Positions 1 through 7,537 are shown, counted from the stretch's first letter. The stretch: 13,014 nt of DNA from Coprobacillus sp. CAG:605 (GCA_000433255.1 HF998241.1:12387-25400), one strand, 5' to 3'. Program-made: numbers and translations. The notes: generated from the sequence alone by a model not told the origin.

Positions 1-658
1 AATATGCATAAGATAATTTTTTATGACATTTAGGACAGTAAGCAAAGTCGACATTTTCAAGGCGAGGTTTTTTAATATCACCACTGATATGAGCAATACC
101 AAAAGTAGTAATTTTACCATGGTGAATATCTTTAAAACGATTTACTAAAGGATCATCTACATTGATAATTAATTCCATGTCGTCAGTAATAATTTTTTTA
201 ATATCATTTAAAACGATTATTGGATTACCGTTACGAGTAGGTTGGTCTCTAGTTAGGTTAGTTATAACCAAATGAGTTGGCTTGTTTTTGGTAAATATTA
301 ATTTTAGATGTCTTTCATCACATTCTAATAAAAGAGCATCACAGTCCATGTGGCCATTAAGTTTGCAATGATTTAAGATTGTGGTTGTAACACCTAAAAC
401 ACCATTGTCGCCAGTTTCGTTAAATGCTACTTTGTAGCCCGCATCATCTAGAGTATGTTTAATCAAACTACAAGTACTACCTTTACCGGCTGATCCAGTT
501 ACCGCAATAACATACTTAGGATATTTAACATACGTTAGAGCTTTCTTATCTAACCAGTCATAAATAATATGCCCAGGCCATTGACCACCATTCTTACCAA
601 TTAACTTACAAAAAAAAGTAACAAGTTTATTAATTAAAACAAGAAAAAATATTTTCAT
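1..658 (-). CDS. murT: Lipid II isoglutaminyl synthase, MurT subunit (3' part outside window)
   Basis: About 219 N-terminal residues of a Mur-ligase-family protein; the gene runs off the left edge. In known systems MurT pairs with the glutaminase GatD and amidates the D-Glu of lipid II at the cytoplasmic membrane face. Seen here: an N-terminal hydrophobic/basic stretch with GGQWPG (~residues 24-29), where MurT proteins have a GG..LPG motif; an ATP-binding loop GSAGKGST (~55-62); LLLECDERH (~108-116), matching the family E-x-DE motif; NLTRDQPTRNG (~133-143), matching the MurT N-x-FRDQ-x-DRYG block; and a CPKC pair (~207-210), the first half of the Cys4 zinc ribbon typical of MurT. The P-loop reads GKGST rather than the usual GKTTT, so it is somewhat divergent. 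The ATG at 658-656 is preceded by AGGTGATGG. The rest of the ligase domain, the DUF1727 region and any gatD lie off the window. Confidence 0.88.
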   Translation of the reverse strand, partial: MKIFFLVLINKLVTFFCKLIGKNGGQWPGHIIYDWLDKKALTYVKYPKYVIAVTGSAGKGSTCSLIKHTLDDAGYKVAFNETGDNGVLGVTTTILNHCKLNGHMDCDALLLECDERHLKLIFTKNKPTHLVITNLTRDQPTRNGNPIIVLNDIKKIITDDMELIINVDDPLVNRFKDIHHGKITTFGIAHISGDIKKPRLENVDFAYCPKCHKKLSYAY

Positions 659-663
659 TATCC

Positions 664-683
664 ATCACCTAGAAGTTATTTTA
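664..683 (-). promoter_or_regulatory. Promoter and ribosome binding site of murT
   Basis: On the minus strand TAAAAT (683-678) is preceded by TGG, an extended -10 element. AGGTGAT follows after about 7-8 nt (670-664), then ATG at 658. The -35 is weak. The predicted transcript start is about 671, giving a leader of only ~13 nt. Confidence 0.5.
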
Positions 684-745
684 CCATAAAAGATTATTTT
701 TTGGCATATTTTGTCGAAAATATAGGATATTTTTTTATTATTTGT

Positions 746-763
746 TATATTAGTTTTGGTGAT
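746..763 (+). promoter_or_regulatory. Compact -10/Shine-Dalgarno module of the STAS-like gene
   Basis: TG-T-TATATT (extended -10, hexamer 746-751) is followed six bases later by GGTGAT (758-763) and a TTG start at 768. A TTG at 756 would fall at the predicted transcript start, so 768 is the better start. Confidence 0.5.
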
Positions 764-767
764 AGAG

Positions 768-992
768 TTGAATATATTTTATAATGATAATACGTTGTAT
801 GTTAATTTAGATGAGTACTTAGATGATTATGTATTAAATAAATTAAAGAAAAGAGTGTTTAATATTTTAGAAGATTATGATATTGAAAATATTGTACTAA
901 ATATAGTTACTAGTAATAAAAATAATTATTTATTAGATGATTTTATAAGAGAGTATAAGAAGAAATTTAGAGGTAATTTGATTGTCAAGTAG
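768..992 (+). CDS. Small STAS-like (anti-sigma-factor-antagonist-like) protein
   Basis: 74 residues from a TTG start chosen because GGTGAT lies 4 nt upstream; in-frame TTG 756 and GTG 759 are the alternatives. The predicted order is strand (MNIFYNDNTLYVNL), acidic turn (DEYLDDY), helix (VLNKLKKRVFNILEDY), strand (ENIVLNIV), helix (LLDDFIREYKKKF), strand (NLIVK). This is the beta-alpha-beta core of STAS domains such as SpoIIAA. It is shorter than the usual ~100-115 residues, and the loop after the IVLNI strand (TSNKNNY) lacks the conserved Asp-Ser-Ser phosphorylation motif. Regulation by an anti-sigma kinase is therefore unlikely to follow the SpoIIAA scheme. No kinase or sigma gene is adjacent. 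It ends in its own terminator. The fold assignment is inference from the secondary-structure pattern. Confidence 0.5.
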   Translation: MNIFYNDNTLYVNLDEYLDDYVLNKLKKRVFNILEDYDIENIVLNIVTSNKNNYLLDDFIREYKKKFRGNLIVK

Positions 993-1028
993 AAGAGTTA
1001 TCCTTGAAATATTAGGGTAATTCTTTTA
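993..1028 (+). terminator. Intrinsic terminator of the STAS-like gene
   Basis: A 12-bp stem (993-1004 with 1014-1025, two G-U pairs), a 9-nt loop and the short TCTTTT tract start directly after the stop codon. The U-tract merges into the next gene's -10 element. Confidence 0.65.
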
Positions 1029-1046
1029 TATTATAGTTGTGGTGAT
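1029..1046 (+). promoter_or_regulatory. Compact -10/Shine-Dalgarno module of the membrane glycosyltransferase-like gene
   Basis: TATTAT (1029-1034; TATATT 1027-1032 is an overlapping option), then six bases, GGTGAT (1041-1046) and ATG at 1050. No good -35 is seen because the preceding terminator occupies that space. Confidence 0.4.
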
Positions 1047-1049
1047 TTA

Positions 1050-2675
1050 ATGAGTAAATTTAAAAAAAAGTTAGATAAACATTGGGTAATGATTGTAGGG
1101 ATCTTTTTAGTATCTTTAGGTATTATGTTACCGTTATTTATACAAGAATATCATATTAATGATGATACAATGTATCATATAACTACTATTGCTAGTATTA
1201 AAGATTTAATTAGAAATGATTTTTTTTCTGGTATTACGGGAAAAATATTACCTAATATAGGGAATAATTTTGGGTATGGAAGTAGGTTGTTTTATCCCCC
1301 TATATTTCATACTGCGTGTGCTTATTTATCGTACTTTTTAGATAATTTTAATGTTAGTTTGACTACCAGTGTTAAGATATTATATTTGATAACATTTTTC
1401 ATATCTGGTTGTATGATGTATTTATGTAGTTATCGTTTTACTAAAAAGAAGCCTTTGGCTTTTATATCGAGTGTTATTTATTTAGCAAGTAGTTATCATA
1501 TTAATGAGATTTATGTAAGAGATGCTCAGGCGGAGAGTTTATTATTTGTTTTCTTACCATTAGTTATTCTAGGACTTAAAGAGTTATTGGAAGGTAATAA
1601 AAAGTGGTTTTATCCTTGTTTTATAATTGGGTATGTTGGGGGTATATTATCTCATTTTACAATGATGATTTATGTAACGTTGTTTTTAGGTATTGTAATG
1701 CTTATTATGTATAAGAAAATATTTAAGAAGGAGTTTATTGTACCCTTTATTAAGGCTTGTGTTTTAGTTCTTTTATTAACGGCGTTCTTTTTTGAACCAT
1801 TATTTGAACATAAGTTATTTGGAAATTATATGGTTTATAAGAAATGGGTTATGTCGCTTGGTGTTTGGCATAAGACTTTATGGGGTATTGAGTATATCTT
1901 ACCTTTAGGAATAGATGATATTTATTTCTATTTTTCAATGGCTACACTGGTTCTGATGAGTATAGTTTTAACAAAGAAAAAAGCTATTTTTAAAGAGGAT
2001 AAATATAAGTTAGTAGGTATATTTACTTTGATAAGCTTTATTATGTCTTCAAGATATTCACCTTGGAAGTTTATGCCTTATAGTTTATTTATGATTCAAT
2101 TTGGGTGGCGTTTAGTTACTTTAGTTATTTTAGGCGTTTCTATTATGGCAGTGGTGGCATTAGAAAATACTAGAGTTTCAACTAAGGCTTTATGTTTAGC
2201 ATGTATTTTGTTATCGGGGTTATTTAGTATTCATTTTGCATCAAGTGATGTAGTTACAGAACCTTATGATTATTCTTATGGTCTAGGGTGGCAAAGAGAA
2301 TATATGCCCGTTAGTTTAATGGATGATGATATGGCTTATTATAATGAAAGAAGTCATAAGGTTATTAATTTGGATACTAAGAGTGAAGTCGAGGTAACTT
2401 ATGGCAATTATCCAAGCATAGAGTTTGAAATAACGGAGACTGGACGATACGAGTTACCTAGGATATTTTACTTTGGTTATGAGTTAGTTGATAAAGATAA
2501 TAAGAAGATTTCTTTGAAAGAAAGTGAACATGGTTTTGTAGAAGCTAGTTTAGATAAGGGTACTTATAAGTTAAGTTTTAAAAAGACTTTAGCATACAGG
2601 ATATGTATTTATATATCTTTGATTACTTTGATAGGTATAATTTTATACTTAGTATTTAGAAAAGTAAGACATTAA
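1050..2675 (+). CDS. Polytopic GT-C-like membrane protein (PTPS-related/YfhO-like family)
   Basis: 541 residues with a first membrane segment at ~12-31, then many further hydrophobic helices to about residue 400, a predicted extracytoplasmic beta-rich stretch (~420-515), one last membrane helix (~518-538) and a basic tail. The first external loop carries HINDDTMYHI with Asp38-Asp39, the place where GT-C glycosyltransferases carry their catalytic acid, and GYGSRLFYPPIF (~74-85), which resembles the GxGxxFFYPPL segment of the family annotated as 6-pyruvoyl-tetrahydropterin-synthase-related membrane proteins. The likely role is transfer of sugar from a lipid-linked donor to an envelope polymer or lipid; the substrate cannot be read from the sequence. 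It is the first gene of a likely operon: the phosphatase gene follows after 20 bp without a terminator. Confidence 0.6.
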   Translation: MSKFKKKLDKHWVMIVGIFLVSLGIMLPLFIQEYHINDDTMYHITTIASIKDLIRNDFFSGITGKILPNIGNNFGYGSRLFYPPIFHTACAYLSYFLDNFNVSLTTSVKILYLITFFISGCMMYLCSYRFTKKKPLAFISSVIYLASSYHINEIYVRDAQAESLLFVFLPLVILGLKELLEGNKKWFYPCFIIGYVGGILSHFTMMIYVTLFLGIVMLIMYKKIFKKEFIVPFIKACVLVLLLTAFFFEPLFEHKLFGNYMVYKKWVMSLGVWHKTLWGIEYILPLGIDDIYFYFSMATLVLMSIVLTKKKAIFKEDKYKLVGIFTLISFIMSSRYSPWKFMPYSLFMIQFGWRLVTLVILGVSIMAVVALENTRVSTKALCLACILLSGLFSIHFASSDVVTEPYDYSYGLGWQREYMPVSLMDDDMAYYNERSHKVINLDTKSEVEVTYGNYPSIEFEITETGRYELPRIFYFGYELVDKDNKKISLKESEHGFVEASLDKGTYKLSFKKTLAYRICIYISLITLIGIILYLVFRKVRH

Positions 2676-2695
2676 TAGAAATAGGAATTATTAAA

Positions 2696-3220
2696 ATGAA
2701 AATATATATTGTTAGACATGGACAGACTAATCATAATCTTAAGAAGATTTATAGTAATGAGGACGAAGATTTAAATTCAAAGGGTATAAATCAAGCCAAT
2801 AAATTAAAAGAGCAAATAAAAAAGATCGATTATGATATTATAATTTCTTCTCCTTTAATTAGAGCTAAACATACTGCTAATATAATTAATGTTAAAAATA
2901 CTGATATTTTAATAGACGAGAGGTTAACAGAACGAAATCCTGGTAGTTTAAATGGAATTAGTTTGTCAGCTACTAATAGAGAAGAATATTGGAACTATTA
3001 TACTAAAATTAATTATGGTACAGAAGAAAGTATAGAAAACTTTTTTAATAGAGTATTTGATTTTTTGAATGAACTAAAGAATAAAGATTATGATACAGTT
3101 TTGATAGTAGCTCATAGTGGGGTATCAAAAGCATTTAGCGGATATTTTGAAGGAATACAAAATGGTAAGTTTTTAAATAGAGGACTTAAAAATTGTGAAA
3201 TAAAAGAATATGTACTTTGA
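2696..3220 (+). CDS. Histidine phosphatase family protein (phosphoglycerate-mutase-like)
   Basis: 174 residues, a full-length small member of the branch-2-like cofactor-dependent phosphoglycerate mutase/histidine phosphatase superfamily. Catalytic residues visible: the RHGQTNHN motif (Arg7, His8 as the phosphorylated histidine), SPLIRAKHTA with Arg56 in the phosphate pocket, LTERNPGSLNG with Glu79 as the likely proton donor, and AHSG with the second catalytic His140. The short length argues for a general phosphatase (GpmB/CobC-like) rather than glycolytic GpmA, which is about 230-250 residues. An AGGAA Shine-Dalgarno precedes the ATG by about 9 nt. It follows the membrane protein gene by 20 bp and its stop codon overlaps the next start. 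The substrate is unknown. Confidence 0.85.
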   Translation: MKIYIVRHGQTNHNLKKIYSNEDEDLNSKGINQANKLKEQIKKIDYDIIISSPLIRAKHTANIINVKNTDILIDERLTERNPGSLNGISLSATNREEYWNYYTKINYGTEESIENFFNRVFDFLNELKNKDYDTVLIVAHSGVSKAFSGYFEGIQNGKFLNRGLKNCEIKEYVL

Positions 3221-3657
3221 GATATTCTAGAATTAAGAAAAAGCCATTTACAAAATATGCCAAATATAATATAATTTTGGTATGTAAAGTAGATGATAAA
3301 ATGAATAAAAATAAACTAATAATTGAAAATTGTCCAAACTTCTATAAAATAATTAATTTTGATTACTTTGAAGAAGATTATTTTACGGCTAATTTAATAA
3401 AAATATATCGAGATTTTGTATTTTCAATTGATCCAAGTAGTGAAAAAGAAATAACAAAAGTTAAAGAAATAGATAAAATATTAGCTAAGTATATAGATGA
3501 TTATATCTTTAGAAAAGAAATGAAATATGAATTATTGAAAGTTAAAATTACTAAAGATGAAAATTTACTACAAAATCTTATTAATAGTATTATAGGGATA
3601 TTTGAGCAATTTGAAGAAGGAAAGACAAGGAAAATTTATATTTCACGTTGGATATAG
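3217..3657 (+). CDS. Hypothetical protein, 146 residues
   Basis: I do not recognise a family. The frame opens with TTG at 3217, overlapping the upstream TGA stop (TTGA), which suggests translational coupling. An internal ATG at 3301 would give a 118-residue product, and neither start has a strong Shine-Dalgarno. The N-terminus is basic (RYSRIKKKPFTKYAKY), the middle is rich in acidic and aromatic residues (NFDYFEEDYF, ~48-57), and the second half looks alpha-helical with alternating charge. No signal peptide, membrane segment or cysteine pair is seen. The terminator just after its stop makes it the last gene of the 1050-3657 unit. Confidence 0.6.
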   Translation: MRYSRIKKKPFTKYAKYNIILVCKVDDKMNKNKLIIENCPNFYKIINFDYFEEDYFTANLIKIYRDFVFSIDPSSEKEITKVKEIDKILAKYIDDYIFRKEMKYELLKVKITKDENLLQNLINSIIGIFEQFEEGKTRKIYISRWI

Positions 3658-3659
3658 AG

Positions 3660-3681
3660 TACCACTTAGTGGTATTTTTTC
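3660..3681 (+). terminator. Intrinsic terminator ending the 1050-3657 operon
   Basis: TACCAC (3660-3665), loop TTA, GTGGTA (3669-3674), then TTTTTTC. It lies 3 nt after the stop codon. Confidence 0.8.
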
Positions 3682-3726
3682 TTTAAGTCTAGGCTTAAGT
3701 ATGTTAGAATATATTTATAAGAGGAG
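3682..3726 (+). promoter_or_regulatory. Promoter of the DUF2207 gene, with a palindrome over the -35
   Basis: TTTAAG (3682-3687), 17-nt spacer, TAGAAT (3705-3710) preceded by TGT (extended -10), and a strong Shine-Dalgarno GAGGAG at 3721-3726 before ATG 3739. The near-perfect palindrome TTAAGTCTAGGCTTAA (3683-3698) overlaps the -35, where a repressor would typically bind. Confidence 0.5.
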
Positions 3727-3738
3727 TATATATTTATT

Positions 3739-5379
3739 ATGAAAAAGTTTATCTTAATTGTTGTGAGTTTTTTATTTATAGGAAGTGTTAACGCCAACAG
3801 TATAAATAGTATTAAAATGGATATTTATATTGATAGTGAGGGTAATGCTAAGGTTGTAGAAAACTGGAATTATACAAGTAATAAAAATACAGAGATTTAT
3901 CATGCTTATGAGTCTTTAGGGCAAAGTACGATTACGGATTTTAAAGTAAGTGATTCAACGGGGACTAATTATTTATTAGAAAGTAGTTGGGATATTGATG
4001 GAACGTTTAATGATAAAAAGTACAAGTATGGTTATCATAAAACTAGTAGTGGGGTAGAACTTTGTTTAGGAATAAGTCATTATGGTACTTATACTTATAA
4101 TCTTACTTATACAATAAATAATTTTATTTATGAGTTAGATGATGCACAATTACTTTATTGGACTTTATTACCTAGTACGAGTGATAATTTAAAATCATAT
4201 TATATAAGAATACATGCAGATAATCCATTTAGTGATGATTTACCGGTTTGGGGTTTTGGAGTATATGGTGATTATGCTTATGTAAGTGATGGAATTATTG
4301 AATTATCTAGTGCCGATAGTGTTGATAGTGATGAGTATGTTACATTGTTAGCTAAATTTCCTAAAGGAACATTTAATACAAGTAAAAGTTTAAATCATGA
4401 TTTTTCTTATTACTTAGATATGGCCCAAGAAGGATCAACTTCCTATAAAACCAGTATTTGGAGTATTATATTTTCTGTTTTATCTACATTATTTTGGTTC
4501 ATTGTACCCTTATTCTTATTTTTCTTGGCGTTAAAATATGGTAAGAGTTTTGGAAATAGGATTGCTAAAAAGAAGAAAGATAAAAATGCTCCGTATTTTA
4601 GAGATTTACCTTGTGGGGAAGATATTAAAAAGGCTTATTTAATTGGGGCAGAATATGGGGTTGTTAATAAAGAGACTAATCTTTTTGGAGCGTTCTTACT
4701 TAAATGGTTAAAAGAAGATAAGATTATGGTGATAAAAGAAGAAGGTAGTGGCTTATTAAAGAAAGATAATGTTAAAATACATTTGTTAGAAACACCAACT
4801 GATGAGGAAGAAGCTAGATTATATAATTATTTAATGGTTGCTAGTAGAGATGGTGTTTTGGAACAAAGAGAATTTAGTTTATGGTGTGAAAATAACTACA
4901 ATAAGATATATACTTTACTTACAGATATTTGTGATACGCAGTTAGATACTTTAGTTAAAAACGGAATGATAACGGAACAAAGTAAGTTCTTTTCTACAAG
5001 TAATTATATAGCAACACCGGCTTTAGATGAGCTTGGATCTAGAATGATTGGGTTAAAGAAATTCTTTAAAGAGTTTGGTTCTTTAAATGAAAAAGAGCCA
5101 ATTGAAGTTAAGCTATGGAATGAATATTTGATATATGCTCAGTTATTTGGGGTAGCTAGTGAGGTTGCTAAACAATTTAAAAAGTTATATCCTGATATCT
5201 TAGTTGATAATACTTATGATGATATTGTTATGATAAATACGTTCTCATATCGTAGTGTGGGTAACTTATCAAGTGCCAGATCTAAAGCCCAAAGTTATTC
5301 TTCTGGTGGTGGAGGATTTTCTTCTTCTGGCGGAGGCGGCGGTTCATTTGGTGGCGGCGGCTCAATGGGTTCAAGATAA
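3739..5379 (+). CDS. DUF2207-type secreted/membrane protein with glycine-rich tail
   Basis: 546 residues. A signal peptide (MKKFILIVVSFLFIGSVNA, cleavage after ~19) leads into an extracytoplasmic beta-rich domain (~20-235) with alternating strands. A strongly hydrophobic segment follows (~239-267). The rest is cytoplasmic: a basic patch (AKKKKDKNAPYFRDLPCGEDIKKAY) followed by helical, winged-helix-like segments (FLLKWLKEDKIMV, LYNYLMVASRDGVLEQREFSLW). The last ~25 residues are Gly/Ser repeats (GGGGFSSSGGGGG), the hallmark tail of DUF2207 proteins. The biochemical role of this widespread family is not established; envelope function is a guess. The gene is transcribed alone between its own promoter and terminator. 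Confidence 0.75.
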   Translation: MKKFILIVVSFLFIGSVNANSINSIKMDIYIDSEGNAKVVENWNYTSNKNTEIYHAYESLGQSTITDFKVSDSTGTNYLLESSWDIDGTFNDKKYKYGYHKTSSGVELCLGISHYGTYTYNLTYTINNFIYELDDAQLLYWTLLPSTSDNLKSYYIRIHADNPFSDDLPVWGFGVYGDYAYVSDGIIELSSADSVDSDEYVTLLAKFPKGTFNTSKSLNHDFSYYLDMAQEGSTSYKTSIWSIIFSVLSTLFWFIVPLFLFFLALKYGKSFGNRIAKKKKDKNAPYFRDLPCGEDIKKAYLIGAEYGVVNKETNLFGAFLLKWLKEDKIMVIKEEGSGLLKKDNVKIHLLETPTDEEEARLYNYLMVASRDGVLEQREFSLWCENNYNKIYTLLTDICDTQLDTLVKNGMITEQSKFFSTSNYIATPALDELGSRMIGLKKFFKEFGSLNEKEPIEVKLWNEYLIYAQLFGVASEVAKQFKKLYPDILVDNTYDDIVMINTFSYRSVGNLSSARSKAQSYSSGGGGFSSSGGGGGSFGGGGSMGSR

Positions 5380-5406
5380 AAATTGCCTTTAGTGGCGATT
5401 TTTTCT
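5380..5406 (+). terminator. Intrinsic terminator of the DUF2207 gene
   Basis: AAATTGCC (5380-5387) pairs with GGCGATTT (5394-5401, one G-U), six-base loop, followed by a T-run. It overlaps the stop codon region. Confidence 0.75.
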
Positions 5407-5434
5407 TTGGTTTTAAGGATATTTATTGTATAAT
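5407..5434 (+). promoter_or_regulatory. Promoter of ffh
   Basis: TTGGTT (5407-5412), 16-nt spacer and perfect TATAAT (5429-5434). The start codon is 30 nt downstream, with AAGGATGTGAT as the ribosome binding region. Confidence 0.6.
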
Positions 5435-5464
5435 ATTAGGGTAATAATTAAGGATGTGATATAA

Positions 5465-6772
5465 ATGTTTGAATACATGGGAGATAGATTAACTAACGCT
5501 ATTAAGAATATTAAAGGTATGGGGCGTATTACGGAAGATAATATTAATGATGCCATGCGTGAGATTAGACTGGCCTTATTAGAAGCGGATGTTAACTATA
5601 CAGTAGTAAAAGAATTTATAAATAATGTTAAAGAAAAAGCTTTAGGTATGGAAGTTGATAAGTCTTTAAAACCTGATGAAGTTTTTATTAAAATTGTTAA
5701 GGATGAGTTGGTGGAGCTTTTAGGCGGTGAGGCTGTACCTTTAGTAGTAGATAAAAATCCCACTATTTTAATGTTAGTAGGGCTTCAAGGTAGTGGTAAG
5801 ACAACTACTAGTGGTAAGCTTGCTAATTATTTAAGAAAACGTCATGCGAAGAAACCACTTTTAGTGGCGTGTGATATTTATAGACCAGCCGCTATTGATC
5901 AGTTAAAGACAGTAGGAAAAGAATTAAATATTCCTGTTTTTAGTGAGGGTCAAATTGAAGTTACGAAGATTGTTAGGGATGCATTAGAGTATGCAAAAGA
6001 AAATAAGAATGATTATATCATTATTGATACTGCTGGACGCCTTCATATTGATGAACCTTTAATGGAAGAGTTAAAGGGTGTAGAAGAACTTGCTAAACCG
6101 GATGAGGTTATCTTAGTAATTGATGCCATGATGGGACAAGATGCAATAAATGTAATTAACGGATTTAATAATGCTCTTCATTTAACGGGCTGTATTTTAA
6201 CAAAGTTAGATGGTAACACTAAGGGTGGTGTTGCTTTATCGGTAAGACATTTAACTAATGTACCGATTAAGTTTGTTGGTGATAGTGAAAAGTTAGACGG
6301 ACTTTCGGAGTTTCATCCAGAGAGAATGGCTGAACGTATTTTAGATATGGGTGATATTTTATCTATTGCTGAGAAAGTTGAATCAGTGGTTAGTGAAGAA
6401 GAAGCTATGGAACAAGCTAAAAAGTTAAAGAAAGGTAACTATGACTTAGAAGATTTTCTAATGAATTTAAAACAAATGAAGAAGCTAGGACCTTTAGAAA
6501 AGCTACTTGGTATGTTACCTCAAGCTCGTCAAATGGGACTTAATAATGTTAATATTGATCCTAAAGATATTGCTCATGTAGAAGCTATTGTTTTATCGAT
6601 GACTAAGGAAGAAAGAAGAAACCCGGAAATTTTGAAGGCTAGTCGTAAGCAAAGAATTGCTAAGGGTTCGGGTCGAAGTGTTGAAGAAGTTAATCGCTTG
6701 TTAAAACAATTTGATATGATGAAACAGATGATGAAACAATTTAGTAATGGAAAGATGAAGTTGCCATTCTAA
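5465..6772 (+). CDS. ffh: Signal recognition particle protein Ffh (SRP54)
   Basis: 435 residues, full length. Ffh binds 4.5S/6S RNA and signal sequences of nascent membrane and secreted proteins and docks with FtsY at the membrane in a GTP-dependent cycle. Seen here: an N-terminal helical domain (~1-95); the GTPase domain with P-loop GLQGSGKTTT (106-115), CDIYRPAA (136-143), DTAGR (188-192), TKLDG (246-250) and the closing VGDSEKLDGLSEF (271-283); then the methionine-rich M domain (~296-435) with LGPLEKLLGMLP, the SMTKEERRNPEIL RNA-binding region, GSGRSVEEV, and the Met-rich helix MMKQMMKQF near the C-terminus. No ylxM-like gene precedes it and no rpsP follows, unlike many Firmicutes. It is co-transcribed with an overlapping ASCH gene. 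Confidence 0.98.
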   Translation: MFEYMGDRLTNAIKNIKGMGRITEDNINDAMREIRLALLEADVNYTVVKEFINNVKEKALGMEVDKSLKPDEVFIKIVKDELVELLGGEAVPLVVDKNPTILMLVGLQGSGKTTTSGKLANYLRKRHAKKPLLVACDIYRPAAIDQLKTVGKELNIPVFSEGQIEVTKIVRDALEYAKENKNDYIIIDTAGRLHIDEPLMEELKGVEELAKPDEVILVIDAMMGQDAINVINGFNNALHLTGCILTKLDGNTKGGVALSVRHLTNVPIKFVGDSEKLDGLSEFHPERMAERILDMGDILSIAEKVESVVSEEEAMEQAKKLKKGNYDLEDFLMNLKQMKKLGPLEKLLGMLPQARQMGLNNVNIDPKDIAHVEAIVLSMTKEERRNPEILKASRKQRIAKGSGRSVEEVNRLLKQFDMMKQMMKQFSNGKMKLPF

Positions 6773-7164
6773 TGAAAGTTTTAACGATAAAAGAGCCATT
6801 TGCAGCTTTGATTGCAAATAAGGTAAAAAAAATAGAGACTAGAAGTTGGAAGACTAAGTATCGTGGAGAAATATACATACATGCTGGTGTTGCTAAGATT
6901 GATAAAAAGGTTAGTACGAGACCTGGTTTGAAAGAGTTGTATGAAAATTTAGATTTAAAGTATGGTTATATAATATGTAAGGCAAGATTAGTCGATTGCG
7001 TTTATATGGATGAAGTGTTTATGTCCGAGATAAAGAAAAATAAAACCGAATATATATGCGGACACTATGAGATTGGCAGATATGCTTGGATATTAGATGA
7101 TGTGGAAATAATTGAACCAATTAAAGCTAAAGGACAACTGGGAATATGGAATTATAATAAATAA
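6772..7164 (+). CDS. ASCH-domain protein
   Basis: 130 residues, essentially one ASCH (PUA-like beta-barrel) domain. Diagnostic region: LIANKVKKIETRSWKTKYRG (~13-32), matching the family's G-x-K-x-x-E-x-R motif (here N-K-V-K-K-I-E-T-R), followed by IYIHAG (~34-39); a central GYIICKARLVDC strand and YAWILDDVEII (~101-111) complete the barrel. ASCH proteins are thought to bind RNA or modified nucleosides, and some hydrolyse N4-acetylcytidine; which applies here cannot be told. The ATG shares one base with the ffh stop (TAATG), indicating translational coupling. Confidence 0.85.
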   Translation: MKVLTIKEPFAALIANKVKKIETRSWKTKYRGEIYIHAGVAKIDKKVSTRPGLKELYENLDLKYGYIICKARLVDCVYMDEVFMSEIKKNKTEYICGHYEIGRYAWILDDVEIIEPIKAKGQLGIWNYNK

Positions 7165-7181
7165 AGATGGACAAATATCAT

Positions 7182-7231
7182 AACTTTCCTTTAAGGTTAC
7201 TCATAAAATAGGGTAGAAAGGAAAGTTTTTT
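7182..7231 (+). terminator. Terminator hairpin that also contains the next gene's ribosome binding site
   Basis: AACTTTCCTTT (7182-7192) pairs perfectly with AAAGGAAAGTT (7217-7227), loop of 24 nt, then T6 (7226-7231) directly before the ATG at 7232. The AAAGGAAAG in the 3' arm is the only plausible Shine-Dalgarno of the following gene. The hairpin could therefore end the ffh transcript and also restrain translation of read-through RNA. Confidence 0.7.
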
Positions 7232-7537
7232 ATGATAAAAAATCGTTGTTTTGATACTGGTGATAATTTTTCTAATATGGCTTTTGCTAAACAAGAAAAT
7301 GCCAATGTGAATGATAATATGAATTTTGCGATGCCAGGAGTTTGCCAACCTCCTATTTATGAATGTCTTCAAGAAAGGTGTTGTCATAGAGAAATACACC
7401 ATGAAGTTAAACATATTGTTCCCGTAAATACGAGAGTTATTAATCATCATATAATTCATCATACATATACACCAATGTATACTTGTTGTGAGGAAAATGA
7501 ATGTAGTAATGTTTACGATAATAAGTGTGGAATGTAA
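7232..7537 (+). CDS. His/Cys-rich CotD-like spore coat protein
   Basis: 101 residues with 9 Cys and many His. The core (residues ~50-86: CC, then HHEVKHIVPVNTRVINHHIIHH, TYTP, CC) resembles Bacillus CotD, where a PHI/VVP-type segment leads into N-x-NHH and HYFPHT. The first ~35 residues are Asn/Met-rich and low in complexity (NANVNDNMNFAMPG). In Bacillus, CotD is an inner coat protein; if the assignment is right, the host or its recent ancestor made spores. No membrane segment or signal is present. Cys pairs at both ends suggest disulfide or metal cross-linking. A metal-binding protein of another kind is the main alternative. The start is fixed by the ATG immediately after the T-run, with AAAGGAAAG 7-15 nt upstream. 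Confidence 0.6.
   Translation: MIKNRCFDTGDNFSNMAFAKQENANVNDNMNFAMPGVCQPPIYECLQERCCHREIHHEVKHIVPVNTRVINHHIIHHTYTPMYTCCEENECSNVYDNKCGM

Noticed and set aside
756..767. TTG 756 (or GTG 759) as start of the STAS-like gene
   Set aside because: These codons overlap the GGTGAT ribosome site and the predicted transcript start; TTG 768 has correct spacing.
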